Shown here: positions 7,287 through 14,604 of the stretch, in pieces | How the letters are laid out: every line of letters starts with the position of its first letter | Position numbering within the stretch: position 1 is the first letter of the stretch | Origin: Candidatus Pacearchaeota archaeon | GTDB lineage: Archaea > Nanobdellota > Nanobdellia > Pacearchaeales > GW2011-AR1 | Direction of reading: 5' to 3' | Assembly (NCBI GenBank): GCA_023142835.1 | Contig: JAGLIS010000047.1 | Span: 1 to 24,947 of the forward strand | Length of the DNA: 24,947 bases | The notes under the pieces: generated by a model | The model's database searches: none | Told to the model about the DNA's origin: nothing | The model's input: only the letters and a program-made list of their open reading frames with translations | Translations under genes and position numbers: made by a program

Positions 7287-7290
7287 GAGC

Positions 7291-7310
7291 AAGTGAGCAA
7301 CGACTCACTT
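7291..7310 (-). promoter_or_regulatory. Second hairpin in the aIF5A leader
   Basis: AAGTGAG and CTCACTT form a perfect 7-bp stem with a 6-nt loop, 4 bases upstream of the start-proximal hairpin. Together they make a structured leader. Confidence 0.45.
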
Positions 7311-7370
7311 CACAATCTAATCTACTGCCTCAGAAAATTTAGGTATCATATTAGTCAGAAAAAAAAATCA

Positions 7371-7378
7371 TTTATAAA
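7371..7378. promoter_or_regulatory. TATA box in the aIF5A/FKBP divergent region
   Basis: TTTATAAA reads the same on both strands. Minus-strand initiation would fall near 7350, giving an aIF5A leader of about 85 nt. Plus-strand initiation would fall near 7397, at the first of two hairpins. The FKBP gene also has a nearer TATA-like CTTAAAAA at about 7455. Confidence 0.5.
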
Positions 7379-7395
7379 ACTTTGCACAATAAACT

Positions 7396-7437
7396 TATCT
7401 CACCAGAGATACCTACAGGGTAAAAACCAGGTTTTTA
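7396..7437 (+). repeat. Two adjacent inverted repeats upstream of the FKBP gene
   Basis: TATCTC ACCA GAGATA (7396-7411) is a 6-bp stem with a tetraloop. Ten bases on, TAAAAACC and GGTTTTTA flank a single A (7421-7437), a 17-bp near-perfect palindrome. They could be operator sites or the hairpins of a short RNA starting near 7397. Confidence 0.35.
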
Positions 7438-7483
7438 ATCAATCCCACAATAAACTTAAAAACCTCTATTTCTCCAAACAATA

Positions 7484-8125
7484 ATGACGCTAAAGAAAAA
7501 CGATTTCATCGAGATTGAATTTACAGGAAATATCACTGGCACAGATGAAATCTTTGACACAAACATAAAAGCCGATGCTGAAAGGGCAGAATTGGATATC
7601 AAAGACATAAAACCATTTATCCTTTCAATAGGAAACCAGATGTTACCAAAAGGATTTGACGAAGATATCGAAGGGAAGGAAATAGAAAAATCTTATACTT
7701 TAGACCTTAATCCAGAAGATGCCTTTGGAAAACGAGATCCTAAGATGGTTAGAATGATTCCAACAAGACTTTTTCACGAACAAAAAATAGACCCCAAAAG
7801 AGGTATGCAACTTTCACTCGATGGACAACTAGTCCGAATTTTATCTAGCGACCGAGGAAGAACACTCGTTGATTTCAACAACCCCTTAGCTGGAAAAAAA
7901 ATAACTTACAAATATAAAATAAATAAAACAATAACTGATGAGAAAGAAAAAATTGACGCACTCCAAGAATTTTTATTCAGGAAAAAATTCGAATTTGATA
8001 AAGAAGAGAAAATAATCAAATTCAAAATTGATAAAAAATTCGAACCATTCGTAAAAATGTTCGCACCAAAGTTTGAAGAAATCTTAGGATTAAATGTTGA
8101 ATCTAAGATAATAGAAAAGAAATAG
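7484..8125 (+). CDS. FKBP-type peptidyl-prolyl isomerase with SlyD-like insert domain
   Basis: The opening NDFIEIEFTGNITGTDEIFDTN is the start of an FKBP barrel. It continues with PFILSIGNQMLPKGFDEDIEG and SYTLDLNPEDAFGKRDPKMV, the insert-in-flap boundary seen in SlyD and archaeal FKBPs. After the barrel closes (FNNPLAGKKITYKYKI), a C-terminal extension of about 65 charged residues follows, like the extra domain of larger archaeal FKBPs. It should catalyse proline isomerisation and chaperone folding in the cytoplasm. There is no signal peptide, and no His-rich metal tail as in bacterial SlyD. A TATA-like sequence about 28 bp before the ATG suggests a leaderless mRNA. Confidence 0.9.
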   Translation: MTLKKNDFIEIEFTGNITGTDEIFDTNIKADAERAELDIKDIKPFILSIGNQMLPKGFDEDIEGKEIEKSYTLDLNPEDAFGKRDPKMVRMIPTRLFHEQKIDPKRGMQLSLDGQLVRILSSDRGRTLVDFNNPLAGKKITYKYKINKTITDEKEKIDALQEFLFRKKFEFDKEEKIIKFKIDKKFEPFVKMFAPKFEEILGLNVESKIIEKK

Positions 8126-8140
8126 ATTAAACTATCTAAG

Positions 8141-8167
8141 AACTTTTTTAACATCTTATAAAAAGTT
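8141..8167 (+). terminator. Hairpin after the FKBP gene
   Basis: AACTTTTT (8141-8148) pairs with AAAAAGTT (8160-8167). The run of six T within the left arm, 19 bp after the stop codon, is an archaeal-type termination signal. Confidence 0.4.
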
Positions 8168-8228
8168 ATTTATTAGCTATCTACCCAACCCTACAAATTA
8201 TTATAAACCCAAATTTGTTCCTTGATTA

Positions 8229-9344
8229 ATGGAAAATATATTACATGGGGATGATGTTTCAATAGTACAATCTACTCCAAAATTTAATGCAAATTCCGAA
8301 ATAGATCAAGAGCTAGAAGAAATTTTAAAGAAACAATCTGCGAGGATTAAAGTTGTTGGTGTAGGCGGTGCAGGAGGGAATACAATTTCTCGAATGAAAG
8401 AAATAGGGATCAAAGGTGGAGAAATTATCGCAGTAAATACTGACGCACAAGATTTACTCTACGCGAACGCAGACCAGAAAATATTAATTGGGAGAGAACT
8501 TTCAAAAGGTCTTGGTGCAGGCTCGAATCCACGAATAGGTGCAGAGGCCGCAAAAGAACAGCAACAAGAAATTAAAAAGAAATTAAAAAATGCAGATTTA
8601 GTTTTCATAACTTGTGGAATGGGGGGAGGAACCGGGACAGGAGCAGCTCCAGTCATCGCCGAAACTGCAAAGAAACAAGGAGCATTAGTAATCGGAGTCG
8701 TCACATTACCTTTTACAGTTGAAGGGGCTAAACGAATAGAGAACGCGATGGAAGGTCTTGAAAGAATGGAAGGAATCGTCGACACACTAATTGTAATCCC
8801 CAACGATAAATTACTCGACCTCGCCCCAGACTTACCCCTTCCAACGGCATTCAAAGTTGCCGATGAAATCCTAACAAACGCAGTAAAAGGAATCACCGAA
8901 TTAGTAACAAGCTCGGGATTAGTAAACTTAGACTTCGCCGACATCAAAGCAATTATGGCAAACGGAGGAGTCTCCTTAATTGGTATGGGAGAATCGGACT
9001 CAAGCGACCGAGCAATGGAAGCTGTAGATAAAGCATTAAACAATCCTCTTTTAGATGTCGACATAAAAAATGCAAAAGGAGCACTAGTAAATATTATTGG
9101 AGGGACAGACTTATCATTAGAAGAGTACAAACAAATTATCCAAAAAATCGGAGAACAACTCTCCCCCGATGCGAAATTAATTTCAGGAGCACAAATTTCC
9201 AAAGACTTAGAAAAATCAATAAAAGTAATGGTGGTAGTTACAGGAGTTAAATCTCCCCAGATAACTGGCGAAAGACTCCCTATCGAAGTAGCTCGAAGAA
9301 AAGATATTGAAGGTGAACTTGGCATAGAATTTTTTGATGAATAA
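8229..9344 (+). CDS. ftsZ: Cell division GTPase FtsZ
   Basis: A 371-residue tubulin homologue that polymerises into the division ring. The N-terminal GTPase domain begins at residue 41 (KVVGVGGAGGNTISRM). The tubulin signature GGGTGTG is at 132-138, and the T7 catalytic loop NLDFADIK at about 233-240 has the acidic residues that hydrolyse GTP in the neighbouring subunit. The C-domain ends in RKDIEGELGIEFFDE, like archaeal FtsZ1. The first 40 residues are a variable extension. TTATAAAC about 28 bp before the ATG suggests a leaderless transcript. SecE follows 30 bp downstream with its own TATA-like box. Confidence 0.97.
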   Translation: MENILHGDDVSIVQSTPKFNANSEIDQELEEILKKQSARIKVVGVGGAGGNTISRMKEIGIKGGEIIAVNTDAQDLLYANADQKILIGRELSKGLGAGSNPRIGAEAAKEQQQEIKKKLKNADLVFITCGMGGGTGTGAAPVIAETAKKQGALVIGVVTLPFTVEGAKRIENAMEGLERMEGIVDTLIVIPNDKLLDLAPDLPLPTAFKVADEILTNAVKGITELVTSSGLVNLDFADIKAIMANGGVSLIGMGESDSSDRAMEAVDKALNNPLLDVDIKNAKGALVNIIGGTDLSLEEYKQIIQKIGEQLSPDAKLISGAQISKDLEKSIKVMVVVTGVKSPQITGERLPIEVARRKDIEGELGIEFFDE

Positions 9345-9374
9345 ACTTAAAAACATCTATTCCCAAAAATCAAT

Positions 9375-9557
9375 ATGACGGCTAAAATCTTAAGGACATT
9401 ATCATCCCAATACCATAAATATCTTCGAGTCTGCAAACTTCTAAAAAAGCCGACCATGGAGGAATTCAAAACTATCTCTAAAGTCACAACAATAGGTATT
9501 TTGGTTATCGGAGCTGTAGGGTTTGTAATTTCTATGCTAATTACAATGATGCTTTAA
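9375..9557 (+). CDS. secE: Protein translocase subunit SecE / Sec61-gamma
   Basis: The 60-residue length and layout fit archaeal SecE: a basic amphipathic N-terminal half (YHKYLRVCKLLKKPTMEEFK), then one C-terminal membrane span (about 37-58). The KPTMEEFKTISKVTTIGILV segment is the conserved hinge. SecE clamps the two halves of SecY in the membrane channel. The gene often sits with spt5 and uL11 in archaea; here it follows ftsZ alone. TTAAAAA centred about 23 bp before the ATG suggests separate, leaderless transcription. Confidence 0.92.
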   Translation: MTAKILRTLSSQYHKYLRVCKLLKKPTMEEFKTISKVTTIGILVIGAVGFVISMLITMML

Positions 9558-9686
9558 TTGCGACAGAGTCCGAGAATGACGAGACTAGCTATAAAAATTT
9601 AGATCACGATTTCAAACCAAGAACAACATCTAAGAATTATTTAGTTAGGCTTTTTTATCTTATATTTTCTTTATAATTTATAGGTT

Positions 9687-9809
9687 ATGGTAAATATTTG
9701 TATTAGTTTTAAGAGAAATGGTTTTGTGTGTAAGAAACTGATTATAACTGCTAAAAGATTTGCGATTATTTTGTATCAGGTTAAGATGGATTTTGATGGT
9801 TGGGGTTAA
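9687..9809 (+). CDS. Possible 40-residue ORF
   Basis: The frame starts MVNICISFKRNGFVCKKLII and ends VKMDFDGWG; it has two cysteines and is basic. A TTATAATTTATAG sequence lies only about 5-17 bp upstream, too close for a leaderless start. It resembles no family I know and may be noise. Confidence 0.2.
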   Translation: MVNICISFKRNGFVCKKLIITAKRFAIILYQVKMDFDGWG

Positions 9810-9825
9810 GTTTTAATTATTATCC

Positions 9826-9954
9826 CTATGTCAGGATTGTTATTATCATAGTTAAAACAATCATTATCCAAGTGTGTATCTTGCTTTCTTTTAAAACATC
9901 TCTAATTTCTCGTAATGCTTCATTGTCTGTTTCGCCCTCAGTATAAACTGCCAT
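9826..9954 (-). CDS. Possible 42-residue single-span membrane protein
   Basis: The frame reads MAVYTEGETDNEALREIRDV, then a short charged helix (LKESKIHT), then a hydrophobic C-terminal span (WIMIVLTMIITILT), giving a tail-anchored microprotein. A TATA-like TTTTTAAAGTA is centred about 27 bp before the ATG, the spacing of leaderless genes here, which supports it as real. The hairpin at 9986-10026 lies just upstream of that promoter. Function unknown. Confidence 0.5.
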   Translation of the reverse strand: MAVYTEGETDNEALREIRDVLKESKIHTWIMIVLTMIITILT

Positions 9955-9985
9955 GATTTATTCACTATTTTAATACTTTAAAAAT

Positions 9986-10026
9986 TTACTTGCCTAACTA
10001 CTGGGTCGCAGTAGTTCGGCAAGTAA
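9986..10026. repeat. Strong 41-nt hairpin (18-bp stem)
   Basis: The arms 9986-10003 and 10009-10026 are complementary except for one mismatch, with a GGTCG loop. It lies between the 3' end of the 10115 gene and the promoter of the 42-residue ORF. It could be a transcript-ending or processing structure, or a mobile palindromic repeat. Its AACTACTGGGTCG core occurs once more, at 11113-11125, just before the 5S promoter. Confidence 0.6.
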
Positions 10027-10114
10027 TTAAATAATCTAATTCAATTAAATTTTTAATATAAAAACCAAGGGGCGTGTTGAAGAAATATTGCCTTATAAAA
10101 AAGTTATAAACTTA

Positions 10115-11008
10115 CTATGGAAATTGTAAATTTGAAATAGGGTTTGGGGAAGGATTTTGATGATCACAATCTGAAGGTAGTTCTCTCCCAAGATACCCAC
10201 TTGTATGGTCATCTGAGATAAACTTTCTAGTTTCCATATCTAAAATAAATTCATTATATTTATTGTCACCCAATGGCAAACTATGGACATCCTCTTCTGT
10301 CATTTTTAACATAGGAAAGAGAGTATTATGAACTGCGTTGTAAGTACTGGGTATGGCTATATCTTCTTTTATTATTGTACATCTTTGCTTTTCTGAAATT
10401 GTGCAATCAAAAGAAATATTATTAAATAGTTTTGTAGACCAAGATAAAATTGCCATCTCTCCAGGACCCAATTCATCAACAACAATCTTAAAGCCCGATT
10501 TGCCTTTGATATTAGCCTCGTTTTCTATCGTCAAAGAGCTATATTCTTCTAAAATGTAATTGTTGTCAAATAGACTTACATCAATTGAGATATCTTTCAT
10601 AGTTTTATGGTTATCATTTCTAATAACTGTCAAATAAGCAGTACACTCTGAACAATTATTCAGAGGTACTGGATTAACACCTTCAAAAGAGATCGGTTTG
10701 TATATCCCATCTATTCGATAATTATATCCAATCCATATCATCCCCTTGTTACAACCAACTATAGCATGAACTCCCTTAACGTTACTCAAATTAGCCAACA
10801 GTTTGACTACATCTATGTCTCCGATATTTTGTGTACTGGAATGATAAATAGTTATGTCTTTTTGTGGAGTAACCAAATCTATAACGTAAGGAGATATGAG
10901 TGGAGAAAGAAACAACCCCGATATAAAAAAGACTATATCTCTTTTCCAATTTTTAGAAATAAAGGTGCCTATTTTTTTAATTACAAAATTTATCTGACCC
11001 TTTTCCAT
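10115..11008 (-). CDS. Membrane-anchored extracytoplasmic protein, unknown
   Basis: The 297-residue product has a positively charged N-terminus, one membrane span at about 24-46 and a large outside part, so it is probably an anchored surface protein. The ectodomain is rich in beta-type segments. A stretch around residues 120-190 (TAYLTVIRNDNHKTMKDISI, then a segment ending GPGEMAILSWSTKL) has the look of an immunoglobulin-like or CARDB-like beta sandwich. It contains several cysteines (such as NNCSEC and DCTISEKQRC) that could form disulphides. The last 30 residues are Pro/Asn/Ser-rich. The TATA-like TTTTATTAAAAAG is about 28 bp before the ATG. I do not recognise the family. Confidence 0.75.
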   Translation of the reverse strand: MEKGQINFVIKKIGTFISKNWKRDIVFFISGLFLSPLISPYVIDLVTPQKDITIYHSSTQNIGDIDVVKLLANLSNVKGVHAIVGCNKGMIWIGYNYRIDGIYKPISFEGVNPVPLNNCSECTAYLTVIRNDNHKTMKDISIDVSLFDNNYILEEYSSLTIENEANIKGKSGFKIVVDELGPGEMAILSWSTKLFNNISFDCTISEKQRCTIIKEDIAIPSTYNAVHNTLFPMLKMTEEDVHSLPLGDNKYNEFILDMETRKFISDDHTSGYLGRELPSDCDHQNPSPNPISNLQFP

Positions 11009-11112
11009 TATACAATAGGATTATTCTTTTTAATAAAACTATTTATTAGCTAATTTTTGAACTATTGGTCGTTCAACAAGTCTAAAAATCTTGCCCACTT
11101 TTATACTTTTGG

Positions 11113-11125
11113 AACTACTGGGTCG
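11113..11125 (+). repeat. Second copy of AACTACTGGGTCG
   Basis: These 13 bases are identical to 9996-10008, one arm and loop of the long hairpin, but here no pairing arm follows. It ends 9 bp before the 5S TATA box. A chance match of this length in a window this size is possible. Confidence 0.25.
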
Positions 11126-11134
11126 GGCGTAAGT

Positions 11135-11142
11135 TTTATAAA
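11135..11142 (+). promoter_or_regulatory. TATA box of the 5S rRNA gene
   Basis: TTTATAAA is centred about 25 bp before the first paired base of the 5S rRNA at 11163, the normal archaeal distance to the transcription start. Confidence 0.7.
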
Positions 11143-11162
11143 TGAGGATTTTGTGAAAGAAT

Positions 11163-11271
11163 TAGACGGCCATAGTAATTTGGTTACACCTGATCCCATT
11201 CCGAACTCAGAAGTTAAGCTTGTTACGTTCGTGCCTGTACTGTCTTTGATGGGAACGTACGAAGCTGTCTA
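11163..11271 (+). rRNA. rrf: 5S ribosomal RNA
   Basis: Recognised from GGCCATAGTAATTTGGTTACACC, the near-invariant TGATCCCATTCCGAACTCAG and AAGTTAAGC, followed by loop E and helix IV/V segments (TGATGGGAACG). The ends pair as helix I: TAGACGGC at 11163 with GCTGTCTA at 11264-11271. It stands alone, unlinked to 16S or 23S genes, with its own TATA box. At about 109 nt between the ends of helix I it is slightly short for a 5S, so the exact ends may differ by several bases. The open frame that spans it is not a gene. Confidence 0.95.
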
Positions 11272-11315
11272 TTTATTTTCTAAAGATTTATAAGTTGAAG
11301 TTACTTTAATTAGTT

Positions 11316-11840
11316 ATGGCGAATAGGTTAGCTTTGACGATTATTGTGAGTATAATTCTTACGATAATTCTTGTTTCGTTGGTGAATGTTGGGGCTTCAA
11401 TAGTTCTTGAAAGACCTGATTATGATGATTTTTGTTTTATTGAACCTGCGCCCTTGACACAAGAGAAATGTGAAGAGGTTAATGGAACTTGGGTTGGAGA
11501 AGAGACTGGGCGTGAGGAGGGAGTTGTTACAAAAACTGGATTTTCTCGATGTGAGTTGGATTATAAGGAATGTAGAGATGAATATGAGAAGGTCGCTGGA
11601 GAGAATAATCAGTTGAGGTATTATCTTTTTGCAGGGATTGGATTTATTTTATTGTTGGTAGGTCTGTTTTCGGTAGAGAATATGTTTCAGATAACTGGTC
11701 TTGCGACGGGGGCGATTTTAGTTACTCAAGGGATTGTGACAAATTTAGAGAATAAGTATGTGGTTTTCTTCTCGCTGTTAGGAATTTTGGTAATCTTCGG
11801 GATGGTGGCTTGGAAGATTATTAGTAAATATAAATCTTAG
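11316..11840 (+). CDS. Membrane protein with cysteine-containing outer loop, unknown
   Basis: The 174-residue product has one N-terminal span (about 7-30) and a loop of about 70 residues with four cysteines (40, 52, 79, 86) and an NGTW glycosylation-type site. Three closely packed spans follow (about 102-119, 126-142, 148-167), ending in a basic KIISKYKS. The loop probably lies outside, with two disulphides. The TATA-like TTTATAAG about 27 bp before the ATG gives it its own promoter just after the 5S gene. It converges with rpoN, and the two stop codons overlap by 4 bp. Family not recognised. Confidence 0.8.
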   Translation: MANRLALTIIVSIILTIILVSLVNVGASIVLERPDYDDFCFIEPAPLTQEKCEEVNGTWVGEETGREEGVVTKTGFSRCELDYKECRDEYEKVAGENNQLRYYLFAGIGFILLLVGLFSVENMFQITGLATGAILVTQGIVTNLENKYVVFFSLLGILVIFGMVAWKIISKYKS

Positions 11841-12034
11841 AATTTTTTGAATTTATTAACTAACTCTAAAGTATCTGTTTGTCCTAGTAATTGTGCTCGG
11901 CAACAGTATCTCTTTAAACCTATTTCATCTAAAGCATCTTTTTGGGATTTTCCTTCTTCGACTAGCTTTTTGTATTTTAGGTATAGATGTGCGATTGGCT
12001 TTCCGCAACTGAAACATCTTATTGGAATTATCAT
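11837..12034 (-). CDS. rpoN: RNA polymerase subunit N (Rpo10)
   Basis: A 65-residue subunit matching archaeal Rpo10/eukaryotic RPB10. It opens MIIPIRCFSCGKPIAHLY, and zinc ligands Cys7, Cys10, Cys44 and Cys45 form the atypical zinc bundle (CFSC and RYCCRAQLL). It joins Rpo3 and Rpo12 in the assembly platform of the polymerase. It is usually in an operon with uL13, uS9 and rpoK, but is alone here. A TATA-like TTTATAAATATAAA lies about 15-30 bp before the ATG. Confidence 0.95.
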   Translation of the reverse strand: MIIPIRCFSCGKPIAHLYLKYKKLVEEGKSQKDALDEIGLKRYCCRAQLLGQTDTLELVNKFKKF

Positions 12035-12108
12035 GATGAGGTAGCGAAATTTATATTTATAAAACTTACTATATGGGTTTCTAATGTGTGGGGAGATAAG
12101 GGGGCAAA

Positions 12109-12117
12109 TTTATATAG
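12109..12117 (+). promoter_or_regulatory. TATA box of the ABC ATPase gene
   Basis: TTTATATAG is centred 25 bp before the ATG at 12138, the spacing of leaderless genes. It favours that start over the in-frame ATG at 12084, whose apparent box at about 12056 may instead belong to the divergent rpoN gene. Confidence 0.55.
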
Positions 12118-12137
12118 GAGATTTGTTTTGGCAAGGT

Positions 12138-12929
12138 ATGAAAGAGGTTAGGAAAGAAGTTATTAGATTGCGGAATGTTTCTAAACATTATCCTATGGGT
12201 AAGGGTGTTGTTAAAGCGCTTAATCATTTAGATTTTAAAGTTTTTGAGGGAGAGTTTGTTGCTATTATGGGACCGAGTGGTTCGGGGAAATCGACGGCGA
12301 TGAATCTTGTTGGGAGTTTGGATATGCCTACTTATGGGACTATTTATTTAGATGGGGGAGATATTTCAGAATTTAGTGAATCTAATTTGGCACAGGTTAG
12401 GGGGAAGAAGATTGGGTTTATTTTTCAATCGTTTAATTTGATTCCGAATTTGACTGTGAAGGAAAATGTGATGTTGCCTATGATGTTTCAGGGGACTAGT
12501 ATTGAGGAGAGAGAGTATAAGGCGGATGAGCTTTTGAAGTTGGTTGAGTTGGGTGATAGGATGGAGCACTATCCTGGAGAGATTTCGGGGGGGCAGATGC
12601 AGAGGGTTGCGATTGCGCGAAGTTTGGCGAATGATCCTGAGGTTATTCTTGCAGATGAGCCGACGGGGAATTTGGATACGAAGACTGGAGCGATTGTTAT
12701 GGAATTTTTGGAAAAATTAAACCGGCAAGGGAAGACTGTGATTATGGTGACGCACGAACCATATTTGGCTAAGAAGTATGCTGATATTGTTTATTGGTTG
12801 CTGGATGGGGAGTTAGATAAGGTAACAAAGAGGGTTGGGAAGAATTTTGTTGATGTTACTAAAGTGAAGAAGAAGGAAGCTAGGGAAAATGGATTTGGTA
12901 AAATTGGTAAGTCTTTGAGGGTGCGTTGA
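12138..12929 (+). CDS. ABC transporter ATPase, MacB/LolD type
   Basis: The ATP-hydrolysing subunit of a MacB/LolD-family transporter, which couples ATP use to FtsX-like permeases. Visible motifs are Walker A GPSGSGKST (45-53 from the chosen start), Q-loop FIFQSFNLIP, signature ISGGQMQRVAIARSLA, Walker B VILADEPTGNLD and H-loop MVTHEP. All are intact. A lysine-rich tail of about 35 residues follows the core. An in-frame ATG at 12084 would add 18 residues that do not look like this family. Its natural partners are the permeases at 15759 and 17465, but four unrelated-looking genes lie between. Confidence 0.93.
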   Translation: MKEVRKEVIRLRNVSKHYPMGKGVVKALNHLDFKVFEGEFVAIMGPSGSGKSTAMNLVGSLDMPTYGTIYLDGGDISEFSESNLAQVRGKKIGFIFQSFNLIPNLTVKENVMLPMMFQGTSIEEREYKADELLKLVELGDRMEHYPGEISGGQMQRVAIARSLANDPEVILADEPTGNLDTKTGAIVMEFLEKLNRQGKTVIMVTHEPYLAKKYADIVYWLLDGELDKVTKRVGKNFVDVTKVKKKEARENGFGKIGKSLRVR

Positions 12930-13023
12930 AATTAACCTTTAGTTACAGATATTTTTATATTAACTTTAAAATGGTAAATTAACCGAAAGGTATATAAAGA
13001 ATGCTTCATTGGGATAGAATACT

Positions 13024-13257
13024 ATGGTATCAGTATCAATGATGTATAATACAGCTAGGGGAATTTATAATATAGCTAAGGAAGTTGGTAATAAAATAAA
13101 TAGTTTAACTATAATAAGTGGTGTATCTCTGGGAGTAAGTCTTTTAAATTATAATGCTAATAAGACAAATGGGGAGAATTTACAACCTGAAAATATAATA
13201 TTTAAAAACAGAACACTTGAAAGTGTTACAAATAATGATAATATTGTATTTGCATAA
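13024..13257 (+). CDS. Small unknown protein (77 residues)
   Basis: The product has an N-terminal stretch able to form a helix (MYNTARGIYNIAKEVGNKIN), a moderately hydrophobic segment (LTIISGVSLGVSLLN) that could be a membrane helix or hairpin, and an Asn-rich polar tail. No family is recognised. TATATAAAG about 30 bp before the ATG supports separate leaderless transcription. It is the first of four unknown genes lying between an ABC ATPase and its permeases. The 213 bp after it are AT-rich, and I see no gene there. Confidence 0.6.
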   Translation: MVSVSMMYNTARGIYNIAKEVGNKINSLTIISGVSLGVSLLNYNANKTNGENLQPENIIFKNRTLESVTNNDNIVFA

Positions 13258-13470
13258 CTTGATTTATATAATGTAGTTAAAATAAAAAGGGATAAATTTT
13301 TAGTTTGAATCTTAAATTTAAATAATTAATACTTGTTAAAATTATTAAGCATAAGAAAAATCCAAAGAGGGGAAACATTATATTACTTTAAAATTTATTT
13401 GAGTTATTATTAATTGTAGAGTAGTTACAAACTAAAGATTTATAAATATGTTATTATTCTCAAAAGTGAA

Positions 13471-14331
13471 ATGGCAAGGAGTTTATTAAGAATTGTAAAT
13501 GATACAGGATCTTCAAAGGATGATCAACAATCAGATTATTTCAAAGAAGTAGGTTTATTTGATGTTGCAGATAAATATTTTCTTAGGGAGTTTTTAAGAT
13601 TAGAAATGAATGCAAAATCCCATTATTTAGAAAACGAAGGATGGGAACTTTTAGTTGGTGACCTAAAGGAATATTCAAGACCAATAGAATATATGCAAGA
13701 ACAACGAGATAAATTTCCAGAATTGGAAAAAAGTGTTAAAGATATGTTTGTTGATGGCACACTATCTAAAATGGAATTGGACCCTAAAACAATTAAATTA
13801 TTTGGTGATTTGCCAACAGCTATATGGTGGATAATTGAGATGAAAACAAGAATGTATGAATTGGTTGTTACTTGTGCAAAACAGATTGCATCAAAAGAAG
13901 GCATAAACCCTATTGATGTTATTCAATCAAAGGCTGGTAGGAATGAAATTTATCGAAGAACATTTGTAAATGAAGAAAAGTTCAAAGAGTATAATAATAT
14001 TCAAACAGAATTAAGGGGTGGTATGTTGGATGTTGCTTATGATATGGTGGAATCAATTGAACAAAAAAGTAAAAATATTCCCTTCGTTAGTTGGTTATTG
14101 GAAGGAGAAGAAATAAACAAAGTTCTAGGAAGGATTCCACCAAAAGATGTAGCAGGATTATTTTTTGAAAATGATGGTGTTTATTGGGCTACAAGGGCAG
14201 AAGAGATTTATGGTAATAAAATAGCAGGAAAGATTGGTGGTGGTGAAATATTAGAAATGAGTTATAATTATAAAGGAGTAGGAATAAATTATAGGAATAA
14301 TAAGGGTGAATTGATGGATGTAATAGCGTGA
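13471..14331 (+). CDS. Unknown, mostly helical 286-residue protein
   Basis: Not recognised. The product looks soluble and largely alpha-helical (segments such as FLREFLRLEMNAKSHYLE, WELLVGDLKEYSRPIEYMQE and AIWWIIEMKTRMYELVVTCA). The last 50 residues switch to Gly-rich strands (KIAGKIGGGEILEMSYNYKG). The WELLVGDLKEY and RPIEYMQEQRDKFPEL stretches recur to no motif I know. TTTATAAA centred about 27 bp before the ATG makes it a leaderless single gene. It sits in the insertion between ABC transporter genes and is followed by 273 bp of non-coding DNA with strong hairpins. Confidence 0.75.
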   Translation: MARSLLRIVNDTGSSKDDQQSDYFKEVGLFDVADKYFLREFLRLEMNAKSHYLENEGWELLVGDLKEYSRPIEYMQEQRDKFPELEKSVKDMFVDGTLSKMELDPKTIKLFGDLPTAIWWIIEMKTRMYELVVTCAKQIASKEGINPIDVIQSKAGRNEIYRRTFVNEEKFKEYNNIQTELRGGMLDVAYDMVESIEQKSKNIPFVSWLLEGEEINKVLGRIPPKDVAGLFFENDGVYWATRAEEIYGNKIAGKIGGGEILEMSYNYKGVGINYRNNKGELMDVIA

Positions 14332-14436
14332 GATGATTCTCTATAAATTTTCTTTTTCTATAAGTTGTATGAAAAAATTTAATTTTTCCCTTTTTGTCGC
14401 TTAAGGGCAAATTGAAACTAATATTGGGATTTAGAT

Positions 14437-14516
14437 AATTTCGATTTCTCCTAGAAATTTTAGAGTTGAGAAATCGGAATTGGGGAAAATGGAGTGCTGG
14501 GCTCTCCGAAAATTCT
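14437..14516 (+). ncRNA. Candidate structured RNA with two hairpins
   Basis: AATTTCGATTTCTC (14437-14450) pairs with GAGAAATCGGAATT (14468-14481) over 14 bp with one G-U pair. The loop itself can fold. Next, GGAG...CTCC (about 14491-14507) makes a second hairpin, and GAATT/AATTC sequences could form an alternative outer stem. Nothing coding covers it. No RNA family is recognised, and a clear promoter is not seen; it could also be an insertion-related repeat. Confidence 0.35.
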
Positions 14517-14604
14517 TTGATATTGTAGTTTTTGAAATATAGTTATTAACTTTTAAGTGATAAAAGAATAAAGATTTATAAGGTATTGATTTATTTATTT
14601 CTGT

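Larger units (their letters stand above)
9558..10114. other. Gene-poor stretch between secE and the 10115 gene
   Basis: There is no recognisable gene of normal size. A T-rich tract at 9651-9675 probably ends secE transcription. Two very short open frames (9687-9809 plus, 9826-9954 minus) and one strong hairpin (9986-10026) are listed separately. The remaining 90 bases to 10114 are AT-rich, and I see nothing else in them. Confidence 0.6.

Noticed and set aside
8459..9325. 288-codon minus-strand frame opposite ftsZ
   Set aside because: Long, but entirely within ftsZ on the other strand, with a Ser/Pro/Ile-rich shadow composition and no family likeness.
9544..9590. C/D-box-like elements (ATGATGC, CCGA, ATGACGA) after secE
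   Set aside because: Spacing is suggestive of a C/D guide RNA, but the D' and C' boxes each differ from consensus and no final CTGA box is present.
11057..11293. 78-codon open frame over the 5S region
   Set aside because: It reads straight through the 5S rRNA gene, so it is a by-product of the RNA sequence.
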